Below the pieces are notes generated by a model. That model was not told the DNA's origin and searched no databases. It worked only from the letters and a program-made list of their open reading frames with translations. This document shows positions 1 through 6,227 of a stretch of 6,227 nucleotides of DNA, piece after piece. Position numbers and translations under genes: made by a program. The number at the start of each line of letters is the position of its first letter. Within the stretch, counting starts at the first letter, position 1. Source of the stretch: Alphaproteobacteria bacterium (GTDB lineage Bacteria; Pseudomonadota; Alphaproteobacteria; GCA-2731375); assembly GCA_030746295.1 (NCBI GenBank), contig JASLMY010000264.1, positions 1-6,227 on the forward strand, in the 5' to 3' direction.

Positions 1-1059
<1,059 letters not shown>

Positions 1060-1162
1060 GGCTTGCTACTCCTCCATCGTAACGAAACCGCCCACGATCC
1101 GGTCGTCGAACGGCCGCCGTCTCGAGACGCGACCGTCGCTTTCCACGCGGGCGGAGGCCGGC
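1060..1162 (-). other. ilvB 5' leader with a 12-bp perfect palindrome
   Basis: This is the untranslated stretch between the predicted promoter and the ilvB start. It contains the perfect palindrome CGTCTCGAGACG at 1118-1129 and the ilvB Shine-Dalgarno at 1069-1075. I looked for a transcription attenuator, meaning a leader peptide rich in Ile, Val or Leu followed by alternative hairpins and a U-run, and did not find one. The short open frame here (from the ATG at 1167 to the TAG at 1066) is not rich in branched-chain codons, and its ATG lies inside the -10 box. Confidence 0.4.
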
Positions 1163-1191
1163 AACATAGTCACTCAGTCTTCGAGGGTCAA
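1163..1191 (-). promoter_or_regulatory. Probable housekeeping (sigma-70 type) promoter for ilvB, overlapping the 3' end of miaA
   Basis: On the minus strand a TTGACC -35 box (1186-1191) is followed by exactly 17 bases and a TATGTT -10 box (1163-1168). The -35 matches the consensus at five of six positions and the spacing is optimal. An AT-rich stretch lies immediately upstream (about 1192-1240), unlike the GC-rich surroundings, and could act as an UP-like element. The -35 box lies in the codons for the last few residues of miaA and the miaA stop (1174-1176) lies in the spacer. Transcription would start near 1156, giving a leader of about 97 bases before ilvB. The boxes are seen directly; activity is inferred. 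Confidence 0.7.
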
Positions 1192-2118
1192 CAGAAATTG
1201 ACTTATTTCCGGAAAGATTATGCCATAAAAACATTCTGAATCTTGCGCCAATATTCGATTCCACGCATGCATCTTGTTTCGCTGCCAAGTGAGCTGGCGC
1301 TTGGCATAGCGGCGCGTCGCCTGCTTGGCGGCCAGGAGTGCCGCCTCCAGCGGGATCTCGCCCGCCAGGTGGCGCAGTAGCTCCGGCATGGCGAGGGCTT
1401 TCATGGCCGGCAGCCCGGGGTCGAGGCCCAGGGCCGCCAGCCGGCGGACCTCGTCGAGTGCGCCGGCGGCCATCATCGCCTCCAGGCGGGCCTCGATGCG
1501 CCGGTAGAGGCGGGCCCGCGGCAACTCCAAGACGTAGCCGCGCCACGGCATCTCGAGGCCAGCCTCGGCCGGCTCGGCCCGCTGCCAATCGGCGAGCGAG
1601 CGACCGGTCGCCTCGACGACCTCGAAGGCGCGTTGCAGGCGCTGCGTATCGCTCGGCCGCAGGCGCTGCGCCATCTCCGGATCCCGCGCCGCCAGCTCGG
1701 CGTGAAAGGCCTCGTTGCCGAGCGCGGCCAGGCGGCGGCCGGCGGCCGCGCGAACCGCCGCCGGGACCGTCGGGATCGGCGCCAGGCCCTCGGTCAGGGC
1801 GGCGAAGTAGAGCCCGGTGCCGCCGATCACGATCGGCGTGCGCCCCGCCGCCAGCGCCGCCTCGATCTCGGCCTTGGCGAGCCCCAGCCAGCGTCCGGCC
1901 GAGCCGGGCTCGGAGACCGGCCAAATGCCATAGAGCCGGTGCGGCACGCGGGCCTCGTCGGCCGGCGTCGGCCGGGCGGTGAGGACGCGGAGCTCGGCAT
2001 AGAGCTGCATGCTGTCGGCGTTGATGAGGACGCCCGGCAGCTCGGTCGCGAGCCGCATCGCCAACGCCGACTTGCCCGATGCCGTCGCACCCGCTATCAG
2101 GATCGCGTGTGGCTTCAT
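1174..2118 (-). CDS. miaA: tRNA dimethylallyltransferase (MiaA)
   Basis: Transfers the dimethylallyl group from DMAPP to N6 of A37 in tRNAs reading codons that begin with U, a cytoplasmic modification that supports decoding accuracy. The protein is 314 residues, close to the 316 of E. coli MiaA. Landmarks in order: P-loop GATASGKSAL (10-19), the catalytic Asp35 in NADSMQLY (33-40), VIGGTGLYFAALTEGL (97-112), SDTQRLQRAFEVVEATGRSL (156-175), and the C-terminal RRYAKRQLTWQRN (269-281). The frame extends upstream for another 29 codons into serB, but family homology starts at the ATG at 2118, which has a modest AGGG element five bases ahead. The gene is divergent from serB and precedes ilvB on the same strand with 114 bases between. 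No terminator is visible after it, so read-through into ilvB is possible. The last 25 or so codons are markedly AT-rich and use codons rare elsewhere in the window (ATA, TTT, AGT), probably because the ilvB promoter overlaps them. Confidence 0.96.
   Translation of the reverse strand: MKPHAILIAGATASGKSALAMRLATELPGVLINADSMQLYAELRVLTARPTPADEARVPHRLYGIWPVSEPGSAGRWLGLAKAEIEAALAAGRTPIVIGGTGLYFAALTEGLAPIPTVPAAVRAAAGRRLAALGNEAFHAELAARDPEMAQRLRPSDTQRLQRAFEVVEATGRSLADWQRAEPAEAGLEMPWRGYVLELPRARLYRRIEARLEAMMAAGALDEVRRLAALGLDPGLPAMKALAMPELLRHLAGEIPLEAALLAAKQATRRYAKRQLTWQRNKMHAWNRILAQDSECFYGIIFPEISQFLLTLED
2072..2100 (+). promoter_or_regulatory. Possible serB promoter inside the 5' end of miaA
   Basis: TTGCCC (2072-2077), a 17-base spacer, then TATCAG (2095-2100). 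Each box matches the sigma-70 consensus at four of six positions and the spacing is ideal. A promoter is expected here because the miaA and serB starts are too close for either promoter to sit fully between them. This one lies over the miaA P-loop codons. The match is moderate and GC-rich alphaproteobacterial promoters are hard to call by eye, so this is tentative. Confidence 0.3.
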
Positions 2119-2171
2119 CGCCGCCCTATAGCCTGATGCGCGGCGCAATGGCGCCGCCGCCCCTTGACGCG

Positions 2172-3044
2172 ATGAAATACGTCCTGACCCTGATCGGCAA
2201 GGCACTTTCAGCCGACCACTTGAGCGAAGCCGCGGCCCTGGTCGGTGCCGAGGCGCCGGCCTGCTGGCTGGCCGAGGGCGCGGCCGCCGAACTTTTTTTC
2301 GAAGCCCCGTCGGCCGAGGCGACGGCCCGCGTCCGCCGCGCGCTCGGCGGGGCCGAGATCGACCTGGCGGTGCAGGCTGCCCGTGGGCGTCGCCGCCGGC
2401 TGCTTCTGGCCGACATGGATTCGACCATCATCACCGTCGAATGCATCGACGAGATGGCCGACATGTTGGGCCTGAAGGAGGAGATCCAAGCCATCACCGC
2501 CGCCGCCATGGCCGGCGAGCTGGACTTCGCACAAGCCCTGAGGCGCCGCGTGGCCATGCTCGAGGGCCTGCCGCTGGAGGCGTTGCAGCGGGTCATGGAC
2601 GAGCGTGTCACGCTGACCGCCGGCGCTCGGACCCTGGTCCAGACCATGCGCGCCGACGGGGCGTTCACGGTGCTGATCTCGGGCGGCTTCAGCTTCTTCA
2701 CCGAGCAGGTGGCCGAGGCGGCCGGCTTCGACCGGCAGTTCGCCAATCGGCTGTCGCTGGCGGACGGTCGCCTCGACGGCACCGTCTTGGCGCCGATCGT
2801 CGACCGCAATGTCAAATTGGAGACCTTGCGGCGTCTCGCCGCCGAGCGGGGCCTCGACCGCAGCCAAACCATGGCCGTGGGTGACGGGGCCAACGACTTG
2901 GAGATGGTCCGGGCCGCCGGACTGGGGGTCGCCTTCCACGCCAAGCCGGTGCTGGCCGACGCCGCGGCCGCGCGGATCGACCACAACGATCTGACCGCGC
3001 TCCTCTATCTGCAGGGCTATCGCAAGGACGAGTTCCGCGGCTAG
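2172..3044 (+). CDS. serB: Phosphoserine phosphatase (SerB)
   Basis: Hydrolyses O-phospho-L-serine to L-serine, the last step of the phosphorylated serine pathway; cytoplasmic, Mg2+-dependent HAD superfamily. At 290 residues it has an N-terminal regulatory-type region (about 1-75, ACT-like in the family) followed by the HAD domain. Seen directly: motif I DMDST with nucleophile Asp81 and general acid Asp83, Glu90 in TVECIDEMAD, motif II SGGFSFF (Ser170), Lys215 in DRNVKLE, and motif IV GDGANDLEM (Asp238, Asn241, Asp242). All expected catalytic residues are present. The start is uncertain: in-frame ATGs at 2079, 2136 and 2148 precede the one at 2172, and none has a clear Shine-Dalgarno. I chose 2172 because homologous N-termini begin at the KYVLTLIG strand, and the 2079 start would overlap miaA. 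The gene converges on degP with 16 bases between the two stops. Confidence 0.95.
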   Translation: MKYVLTLIGKALSADHLSEAAALVGAEAPACWLAEGAAAELFFEAPSAEATARVRRALGGAEIDLAVQAARGRRRRLLLADMDSTIITVECIDEMADMLGLKEEIQAITAAAMAGELDFAQALRRRVAMLEGLPLEALQRVMDERVTLTAGARTLVQTMRADGAFTVLISGGFSFFTEQVAEAAGFDRQFANRLSLADGRLDGTVLAPIVDRNVKLETLRRLAAERGLDRSQTMAVGDGANDLEMVRAAGLGVAFHAKPVLADAAAARIDHNDLTALLYLQGYRKDEFRG

Positions 3045-3046
3045 AA

Positions 3047-3057
3047 CACGGTCCGTG
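3047..3057. other. Small palindrome between the convergent serB and degP ends
   Basis: CACGGTCCGTG is a perfect inverted repeat of five-base arms around a single T, lying entirely inside the 16-base gap between the serB stop and the degP stop. It could mark transcript ends from both sides, but the loop is too tight for a good hairpin and no T-run follows on either strand, so it is not a convincing intrinsic terminator. Confidence 0.25.
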
Positions 3058-3060
3058 GCA

Positions 3061-4572
3061 TTAGCTCTCGTCGAGCCGGACGGCGACGAAACGCAGGTCG
3101 CCGCCGCGTTCCAGGAGCAGCAGAATGGATTTCCGTTTCGACTTCTGGACCTGACCGACCTTGGCCTTGACCTGCTCGGGCTTGCTGACCTCTTCCTGCC
3201 CGACCTCGACGATGATGTCGCCCTCGCGGATACCCTTCTCGGCGGCGGCGCTGTCGGCGTTGACCTCGGTGACGACGACGCCGGCCGCGTCCTCACGCAG
3301 CTCGAACTTGTCACGCAGGTCCGGCGTGATGCCCGAGAGCGTCATGCCGAGAGTCTCGACCTTGCGCGGGGAAGGTCCGGACTTCGGATCCGCCGAGGCC
3401 AGCTGCTGCTCCTCCGCCAGCTCCAGCTCGCCGATCGAGACCTCGACCTTGACGCGCTTTTCGTCACGCCAGAGCTCGACCGGAACGGCCTTGCTGATCC
3501 GAGTCTCGGCGACGATCCGCGGCAGCGCCCGCATCTCCTCGACCTCCTTGTCGTCGAAGCGGAGGATGATGTCGCCTTGCTTGATGCCCGCCTTGGCGGC
3601 CGGCCCGTCCTCGCTGAGGCCGGCGACGAGGGCGCCCCTGGCGTCCTTCAGGCCCAGGCTCTCGGCGATCTCGTCGGTCACCGTCTGAATCCGGACCCCG
3701 AGCCAGCCGCGCCGCGTGCGGCCATGCTCTTCCAGCTGCTCGATGACGTTCTGGGCCAGCGCTGCCGGAATAGCGAAGCCGATGCCGACGCTGCCGCCCG
3801 ACGGCGAGAAGATCGCCGTGTTGATGCCGATCACCCGGCCGTCCATGTTGAAGAGCGGGCCGCCGGAATTGCCACGGTTGATTGAGGCGTCGGTCTGGAA
3901 GAAGTCGTCATAGGGGCCGGCGTTGATGTCGCGGCCGCGGGCCGAGATGATTCCCGCCGTCACCGAGCCGCCGAGGCCGAAGGGGTTGCCGATGGCGACC
4001 ACCCAGTCGCCGACCCGGGCGACGTCGGAATCGCCCCAGGTAACGGCCGGCAGCGGCTTCACCGGTTTAACCCTCAACAGGGCCAGGTCGGTCTTGGCGT
4101 CCTTGCCCAGCACCTCGGCCGGCAACTTGGTGCCATCGGAGAGCGTCACGGTAATTTGATCGGCCTCGGAGATGACATGGTTGTTGGTGACCACCAGGCC
4201 GGCCTTGTCGATGACGAAGCCGGAGCCGAGCGAGGTGACGCGTCGGCTGGGCCGTTGGCGTTGATTGGGCCGGTTGCGCTCGAAGAATTCCTTGAAGAAC
4301 TCCTCGAAGGGCGAGCCGGGCGGGAACTGAAACTCGAACTGGCCCGCACCGCCGCCCTCGACCTTCTGCGTCGTCGAGATGTTGACAACCGCCGGAGACA
4401 GCCGCTCGGCCAAATCGGCGAAGCTCTCGGGCGCTTCCCGGGCCATCACCGGGTTCGCTGCCAAGAATGCCAGCATCAATGTCAGCAATGCGCTGACGCC
4501 GACCTGCCAGGCCAGCCAGTGGCGCGAATGGTTCGGCACCGCGGTCCGGCACCTCGCGTGCATTGCCTTCAA
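3061..4572 (-). CDS. degP: Periplasmic serine endoprotease, DegP/Do (HtrA) family
   Basis: Exported protease and chaperone that degrades misfolded envelope proteins. The 503-residue product has a basic n-region, a hydrophobic core (about 24-40) and a likely signal peptidase site after Ala44 (PVMA|REAPE). The trypsin-like domain carries His132 in VVTNNHVI, Asp162 in KTDLALLRV and Ser236 in NRGNSGGPLFN, a complete catalytic triad. Two PDZ domains follow, at about 287-380 (GWLGVRIQTV onwards) and 405-500 (LGMTLSGITPDL onwards). The phenylalanine- and glutamate-rich EEFFKEFFERN (90-99) before the protease core resembles the LA-loop region of Do proteases. Start: a TTG at 4572 has GAAGGAG seven bases upstream. 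The ATG at 4563, three codons in, would be sixteen bases away, so TTG is preferred. It lies downstream of hflK-hflC-DUF2065, and a heat-shock type promoter precedes it. The exact paralogue (DegP, DegQ or MucD) cannot be settled from sequence alone. Confidence 0.95.
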   Translation of the reverse strand: MKAMHARCRTAVPNHSRHWLAWQVGVSALLTLMLAFLAANPVMAREAPESFADLAERLSPAVVNISTTQKVEGGGAGQFEFQFPPGSPFEEFFKEFFERNRPNQRQRPSRRVTSLGSGFVIDKAGLVVTNNHVISEADQITVTLSDGTKLPAEVLGKDAKTDLALLRVKPVKPLPAVTWGDSDVARVGDWVVAIGNPFGLGGSVTAGIISARGRDINAGPYDDFFQTDASINRGNSGGPLFNMDGRVIGINTAIFSPSGGSVGIGFAIPAALAQNVIEQLEEHGRTRRGWLGVRIQTVTDEIAESLGLKDARGALVAGLSEDGPAAKAGIKQGDIILRFDDKEVEEMRALPRIVAETRISKAVPVELWRDEKRVKVEVSIGELELAEEQQLASADPKSGPSPRKVETLGMTLSGITPDLRDKFELREDAAGVVVTEVNADSAAAEKGIREGDIIVEVGQEEVSKPEQVKAKVGQVQKSKRKSILLLLERGGDLRFVAVRLDES

Positions 4573-4579
4573 GAATTCT

Positions 4580-4586
4580 CTCCTTC
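4580..4586 (-). promoter_or_regulatory. Shine-Dalgarno that selects the TTG start of degP
   Basis: GAAGGAG on the minus strand, seven bases before the TTG at 4572 and sixteen before the alternative ATG at 4563. The spacing favours TTG initiation. The TTG choice adds three residues to the n-region of the signal peptide and changes nothing functionally. Confidence 0.65.
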
Positions 4587-4633
4587 GCCTGTCGCGACCC
4601 CGAAACCGGACAATCGAGCGATTGCCGGTTCAC

Positions 4634-4662
4634 AGTTAAGCCCCCGCGAAACAGCTTTCAAG
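4634..4662 (-). promoter_or_regulatory. Probable heat-shock (RpoH, sigma-32 type) promoter for degP
   Basis: On the minus strand CTTGAAA (4656-4662) is followed by 15 bases and CTTAACT (4634-4640). The -35 is the classic RpoH heptamer. The spacing from CTTG is 18 bases and the -10 fits, at all but one defined position, the alphaproteobacterial heat-shock pattern CTTG-N17/18-CYTATNT as I recall it. A sigma-70 reading of the same spot gives a poor -10 box. The predicted start would leave a leader of about 55 bases. An RpoH promoter ahead of an envelope protease is biologically sensible, and it would uncouple degP from the hflKC operon under stress. Confidence 0.6.
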
Positions 4663-4746
4663 CGTTTCATTACCCGACCGTATGGCCCGAAAATGTGTCG
4701 GGATTGTGGTCGCGTTCCGCATTGCCCTCGCCGCCCGGCCATCGGC

Positions 4747-4941
4747 TCAGGCCCCGAAGTGATCGACCGCACAAATAACGCCGACGCCCACCGTCGCGGC
4801 ACCGAACCCGACCAGCCTGAGATACTCCGTCGACTGTGCCTGAATCACCAGCATGGCCCGCTTCATCGCCGCCGGGAAGAGCGCATAGGCACCGCCCTCG
4901 ATCACCAGGATCAAGCCGAGGGCGGTCAAGAGCTCGTGCAT
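4747..4941 (-). CDS. DUF2065 (YjeT-like) small inner-membrane protein
   Basis: A 64-residue protein with two hydrophobic segments, about 3-21 and 42-60, separated by a short basic and polar stretch containing MKR and QAQSTEY. It has the hallmarks of the DUF2065/YjeT family: a Glu-Gly pair inside the first membrane segment (LILVIEGG, Glu15), a Pro shortly after it (FPAAMKR), and LRLVGFG at the start of the second segment. E. coli YjeT shares this pattern and is also encoded directly after hflC. A strong GGAGGAA Shine-Dalgarno (4947-4953) fixes the ATG at 4941. The gene lies 64 bases behind hflC on the same strand, so co-transcription with hflKC is likely. Its molecular function is unknown to me; a role with the HflKC-FtsH complex is inference from position only. 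The same frame is open far upstream inside hflC, which does not indicate a longer protein. Confidence 0.88.
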   Translation of the reverse strand: MHELLTALGLILVIEGGAYALFPAAMKRAMLVIQAQSTEYLRLVGFGAATVGVGVICAVDHFGA

Positions 4942-5005
4942 CCCGGTTCCTCCAGCCGCTCCTCGGACGCGCCGACGGCCGGCGGCCCGGGCAAGGGGCG
5001 CGGCG

Positions 5006-5896
5006 CTATTCTTCCAGCTGCTTGGAGCCACCCATCTGGTCGCCGAAATAGCGGAAGAAATCGCTGTCCGGCGACAAGACCAAGGTCGTGTCCTTGGCGT
5101 CCATGGCCTTGCGATAGGCCTCGAGCGAACGATAGAAGCGGAAGAATTCGGGATCTTTCGAGAATGCCTGGGCGTAGATTCGGTTGCGCGTCGCGTCGCC
5201 CTCGCCGCGCAGGATCTCCGCCAGCTTGCGGGCCTCGGCCAGCAGCACGGTCTTCTGCCGGTCGGCATCCGCCTTGATCTTCTGGCTTTCCTCGGCACCG
5301 CGGGCGCGGGCTTCCTTGGCGTCGCGCTCGCGCTCGGCCTGCATGCGGCGAAAGACGGCGAGCGAATTCTCCTCCGGCAGATCGGCCCGCTTGATGCGGA
5401 CGTCGATGATGGCAATGCCGATCTTCTCGGCTTCCGAGTTAACCGCCGACCGGATCTGATGCATCAGCTCGCGCCGCTCGCCCGACAGCACCGACTGCAA
5501 CTCGACAGTGGCGAGGACGCGGCGGACGCTGGAGTTGATGATCACGGCGAGCCGCTGGCCGGCGAAGGTCTCGTTGTTGACCGTGCGGTAGAATTGCAGC
5601 GGATTGGAGATCCGGTAGCGCGTGTAGGCGTCGACCACGAGGCGCTTCTTGTCGGAGGCGATGATCTCTTCCTGTGGCGGGTCGTAGTCGAGAATCCGCT
5701 TCTCCATCATCTCGACGTTCTCGATGATCGGCATCTTGAAATGCAGACCCGGTTCCTTGACTTGGCGGCGCGGCTCGCCGAGGCGCAGCACCAGCGCCTG
5801 CTCGGTCTCCTGTACCGTGAAGAGGCTGCTGTAGCCGACGACGCCCAACACCACGACCACGATGGCGAGGCCTATTCGAAGCGTGTTCGCGTTCAT
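5006..5896 (-). CDS. hflC: HflC, SPFH-domain subunit of the HflKC complex
   Basis: Membrane-anchored, periplasm-facing SPFH/band 7 protein that assembles with HflK into a large ring enclosing the FtsH protease and limits its access to substrates. The 296-residue protein starts with a signal-anchor helix (about 7-24, rich in Val, Ile and Leu). The SPFH domain follows (about 25-190), with FTVQETEQALVLRLGEP, KEPGLHFKMPII and the family-typical RILDYDPP. A charged, alanine-rich coiled coil (about 183-235) contains the RRMQAERERDAKEARARG and GEGDATRNRIY signatures. The C-terminus ends with SDFFRYFG, as is usual. E. coli HflC is longer (334); this length is normal for alphaproteobacteria. The ATG overlaps the hflK stop as ATGA and has a GGGGAGG Shine-Dalgarno seven bases upstream (5904-5910), indicating translational coupling. 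It is followed by the DUF2065 gene. Confidence 0.96.
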   Translation of the reverse strand: MNANTLRIGLAIVVVVLGVVGYSSLFTVQETEQALVLRLGEPRRQVKEPGLHFKMPIIENVEMMEKRILDYDPPQEEIIASDKKRLVVDAYTRYRISNPLQFYRTVNNETFAGQRLAVIINSSVRRVLATVELQSVLSGERRELMHQIRSAVNSEAEKIGIAIIDVRIKRADLPEENSLAVFRRMQAERERDAKEARARGAEESQKIKADADRQKTVLLAEARKLAEILRGEGDATRNRIYAQAFSKDPEFFRFYRSLEAYRKAMDAKDTTLVLSPDSDFFRYFGDQMGGSKQLEE

Positions 5897-6227
5897 TGCC
5901 GGGCCTCCCCTTGGATGCGCTTCTGGATTTCCGGCAAGGGCAGATAGGGAACGACGCCCGACTGGCCCTCCTTGCTGTCGATGACGACCTTGTTCATGCC
6001 GGCCAGGATCTCTTCCATGGTCTCCAGGTACATGCGCTGGCGGATGACGTCCTTGGCTTGGGCGTACTCGCTGTAGATGGCTAGAAAGCGCGAGGCCTCA
6101 CCCTCGGCATCGGCGACCACCTGTTCCTTGTAACCCTCGGCCTCGAGGCGAACCTGCTCGGCCTCGCCGCGGGCCCGAGGGATGATGTCGTTGGCGTAGG
6201 CCTGAGCCTCGTTGCGCATCCGCTCCT
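5893..6227 (-). CDS. hflK: HflK, C-terminal about 110 residues (5' end beyond window)
   Basis: Partner of HflC in the membrane complex that regulates FtsH. Only the 3' end is present: the frame is open from the right edge to the TGA at 5893. The visible part is the end of the coiled-coil region, with RMRNEAQAYANDIIPRARGE, EGYKEQVVADAEGEASRF and YAQAKDVIRQRMYLETMEEIL, all characteristic of HflK C-termini. The tail MNKVVIDSKEG followed by VVPYLPLPEI also fits the family. The N-terminal Gly/Pro-rich region, membrane anchor and most of the SPFH domain lie outside. The first Met in view (6219) is internal and is not a start. The stop overlaps the hflC ATG by four bases. Confidence 0.94.
   Translation of the reverse strand, partial: ERMRNEAQAYANDIIPRARGEAEQVRLEAEGYKEQVVADAEGEASRFLAIYSEYAQAKDVIRQRMYLETMEEILAGMNKVVIDSKEGQSGVVPYLPLPEIQKRIQGEARQ

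Noticed and set aside
1066..1173. A short open frame in the ilvB leader as a possible attenuator peptide
   Set aside because: Its ATG (1167) is inside the -10 box, so it would not be on the transcript from that promoter. It has no run of Ile, Val or Leu codons and no following terminator hairpin.
2208..3314. A 368-codon minus-strand frame opposite serB
   Set aside because: Antisense to the catalytic motifs of SerB, low-complexity His/Gln/Arg-rich product, and it overlaps the degP 3' end.
4686..4702. Hairpin CCCGA-N7-TCGGG after the DUF2065 gene as an intrinsic terminator
   Set aside because: The stem is only five base pairs, the loop is seven bases and no T-run follows on the minus strand. 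Read-through toward degP cannot be excluded.
4569..4802. A 77-codon minus-strand frame filling the degP upstream gap
   Set aside because: No Shine-Dalgarno, no known motif, overlap with the DUF2065 3' end and with the degP promoter and start. The gap is better explained as regulatory DNA.
4156..5277. A 373-codon plus-strand frame across the degP start, DUF2065 and hflC
   Set aside because: It covers three recognisable genes on the opposite strand and has no coherent protein features.
4747..5415. A 222-codon version of the DUF2065 gene starting inside hflC
   Set aside because: The extra N-terminal part is a Ser/Arg-rich frame-shifted reading of hflC. The short form has a strong ribosome site and the normal family length.

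Overview
This window reads as ordinary, densely packed core chromosome from a high-GC alphaproteobacterium. The proteins look most like those of Rhodospirillales-type organisms, an impression from remembered families rather than a search. It holds seven genes, two of them cut by the window edges. No RNA genes, mobile elements, CRISPR arrays, phage genes or long repeats are visible. The largest gene-free gap is about 174 bases, and GC-rich codon use is uniform apart from one AT-rich patch at about 1174-1260.

Layout, left to right. (1) 1-1059, minus: first 353 codons of the acetolactate synthase large subunit (ilvB), running off the left edge. (2) 1060-1173: its leader, with a strong housekeeping-type promoter embedded in the end of the next gene. 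(3) 1174-2118, minus: miaA, tRNA dimethylallyltransferase. (4) 2172-3044, plus: serB, phosphoserine phosphatase, divergent from miaA with only about 53 bases between the chosen starts. (5) 3061-4572, minus: a periplasmic DegP/Do-type serine protease, convergent with serB, with a probable heat-shock (RpoH) promoter at 4634-4662. (6) 4747-4941, minus: a 64-residue DUF2065 (YjeT-like) membrane protein. (7) 5006-5896, minus: hflC. (8) 5893-6227, minus: 3' end of hflK, overlapping hflC by 4 bases.

The right half is a membrane and envelope protein quality-control block. HflK and HflC form the SPFH complex that encloses the membrane protease FtsH. The DUF2065 protein sits directly behind hflC, as yjeT does in E. 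coli. DegP handles misfolded proteins on the periplasmic side. The left half is amino-acid and tRNA metabolism: branched-chain amino acids (ilvB), serine (serB) and tRNA A37 modification (miaA).

I found no clearly new system. The most useful observations are an ilvB promoter written into the last codons and stop of miaA, an RpoH-like promoter ahead of degP, a likely TTG start for degP with a well-placed Shine-Dalgarno, an unusual substitution around the catalytic Glu of IlvB, and the uncharacterised DUF2065 protein locked into the hflKC-degP neighbourhood.
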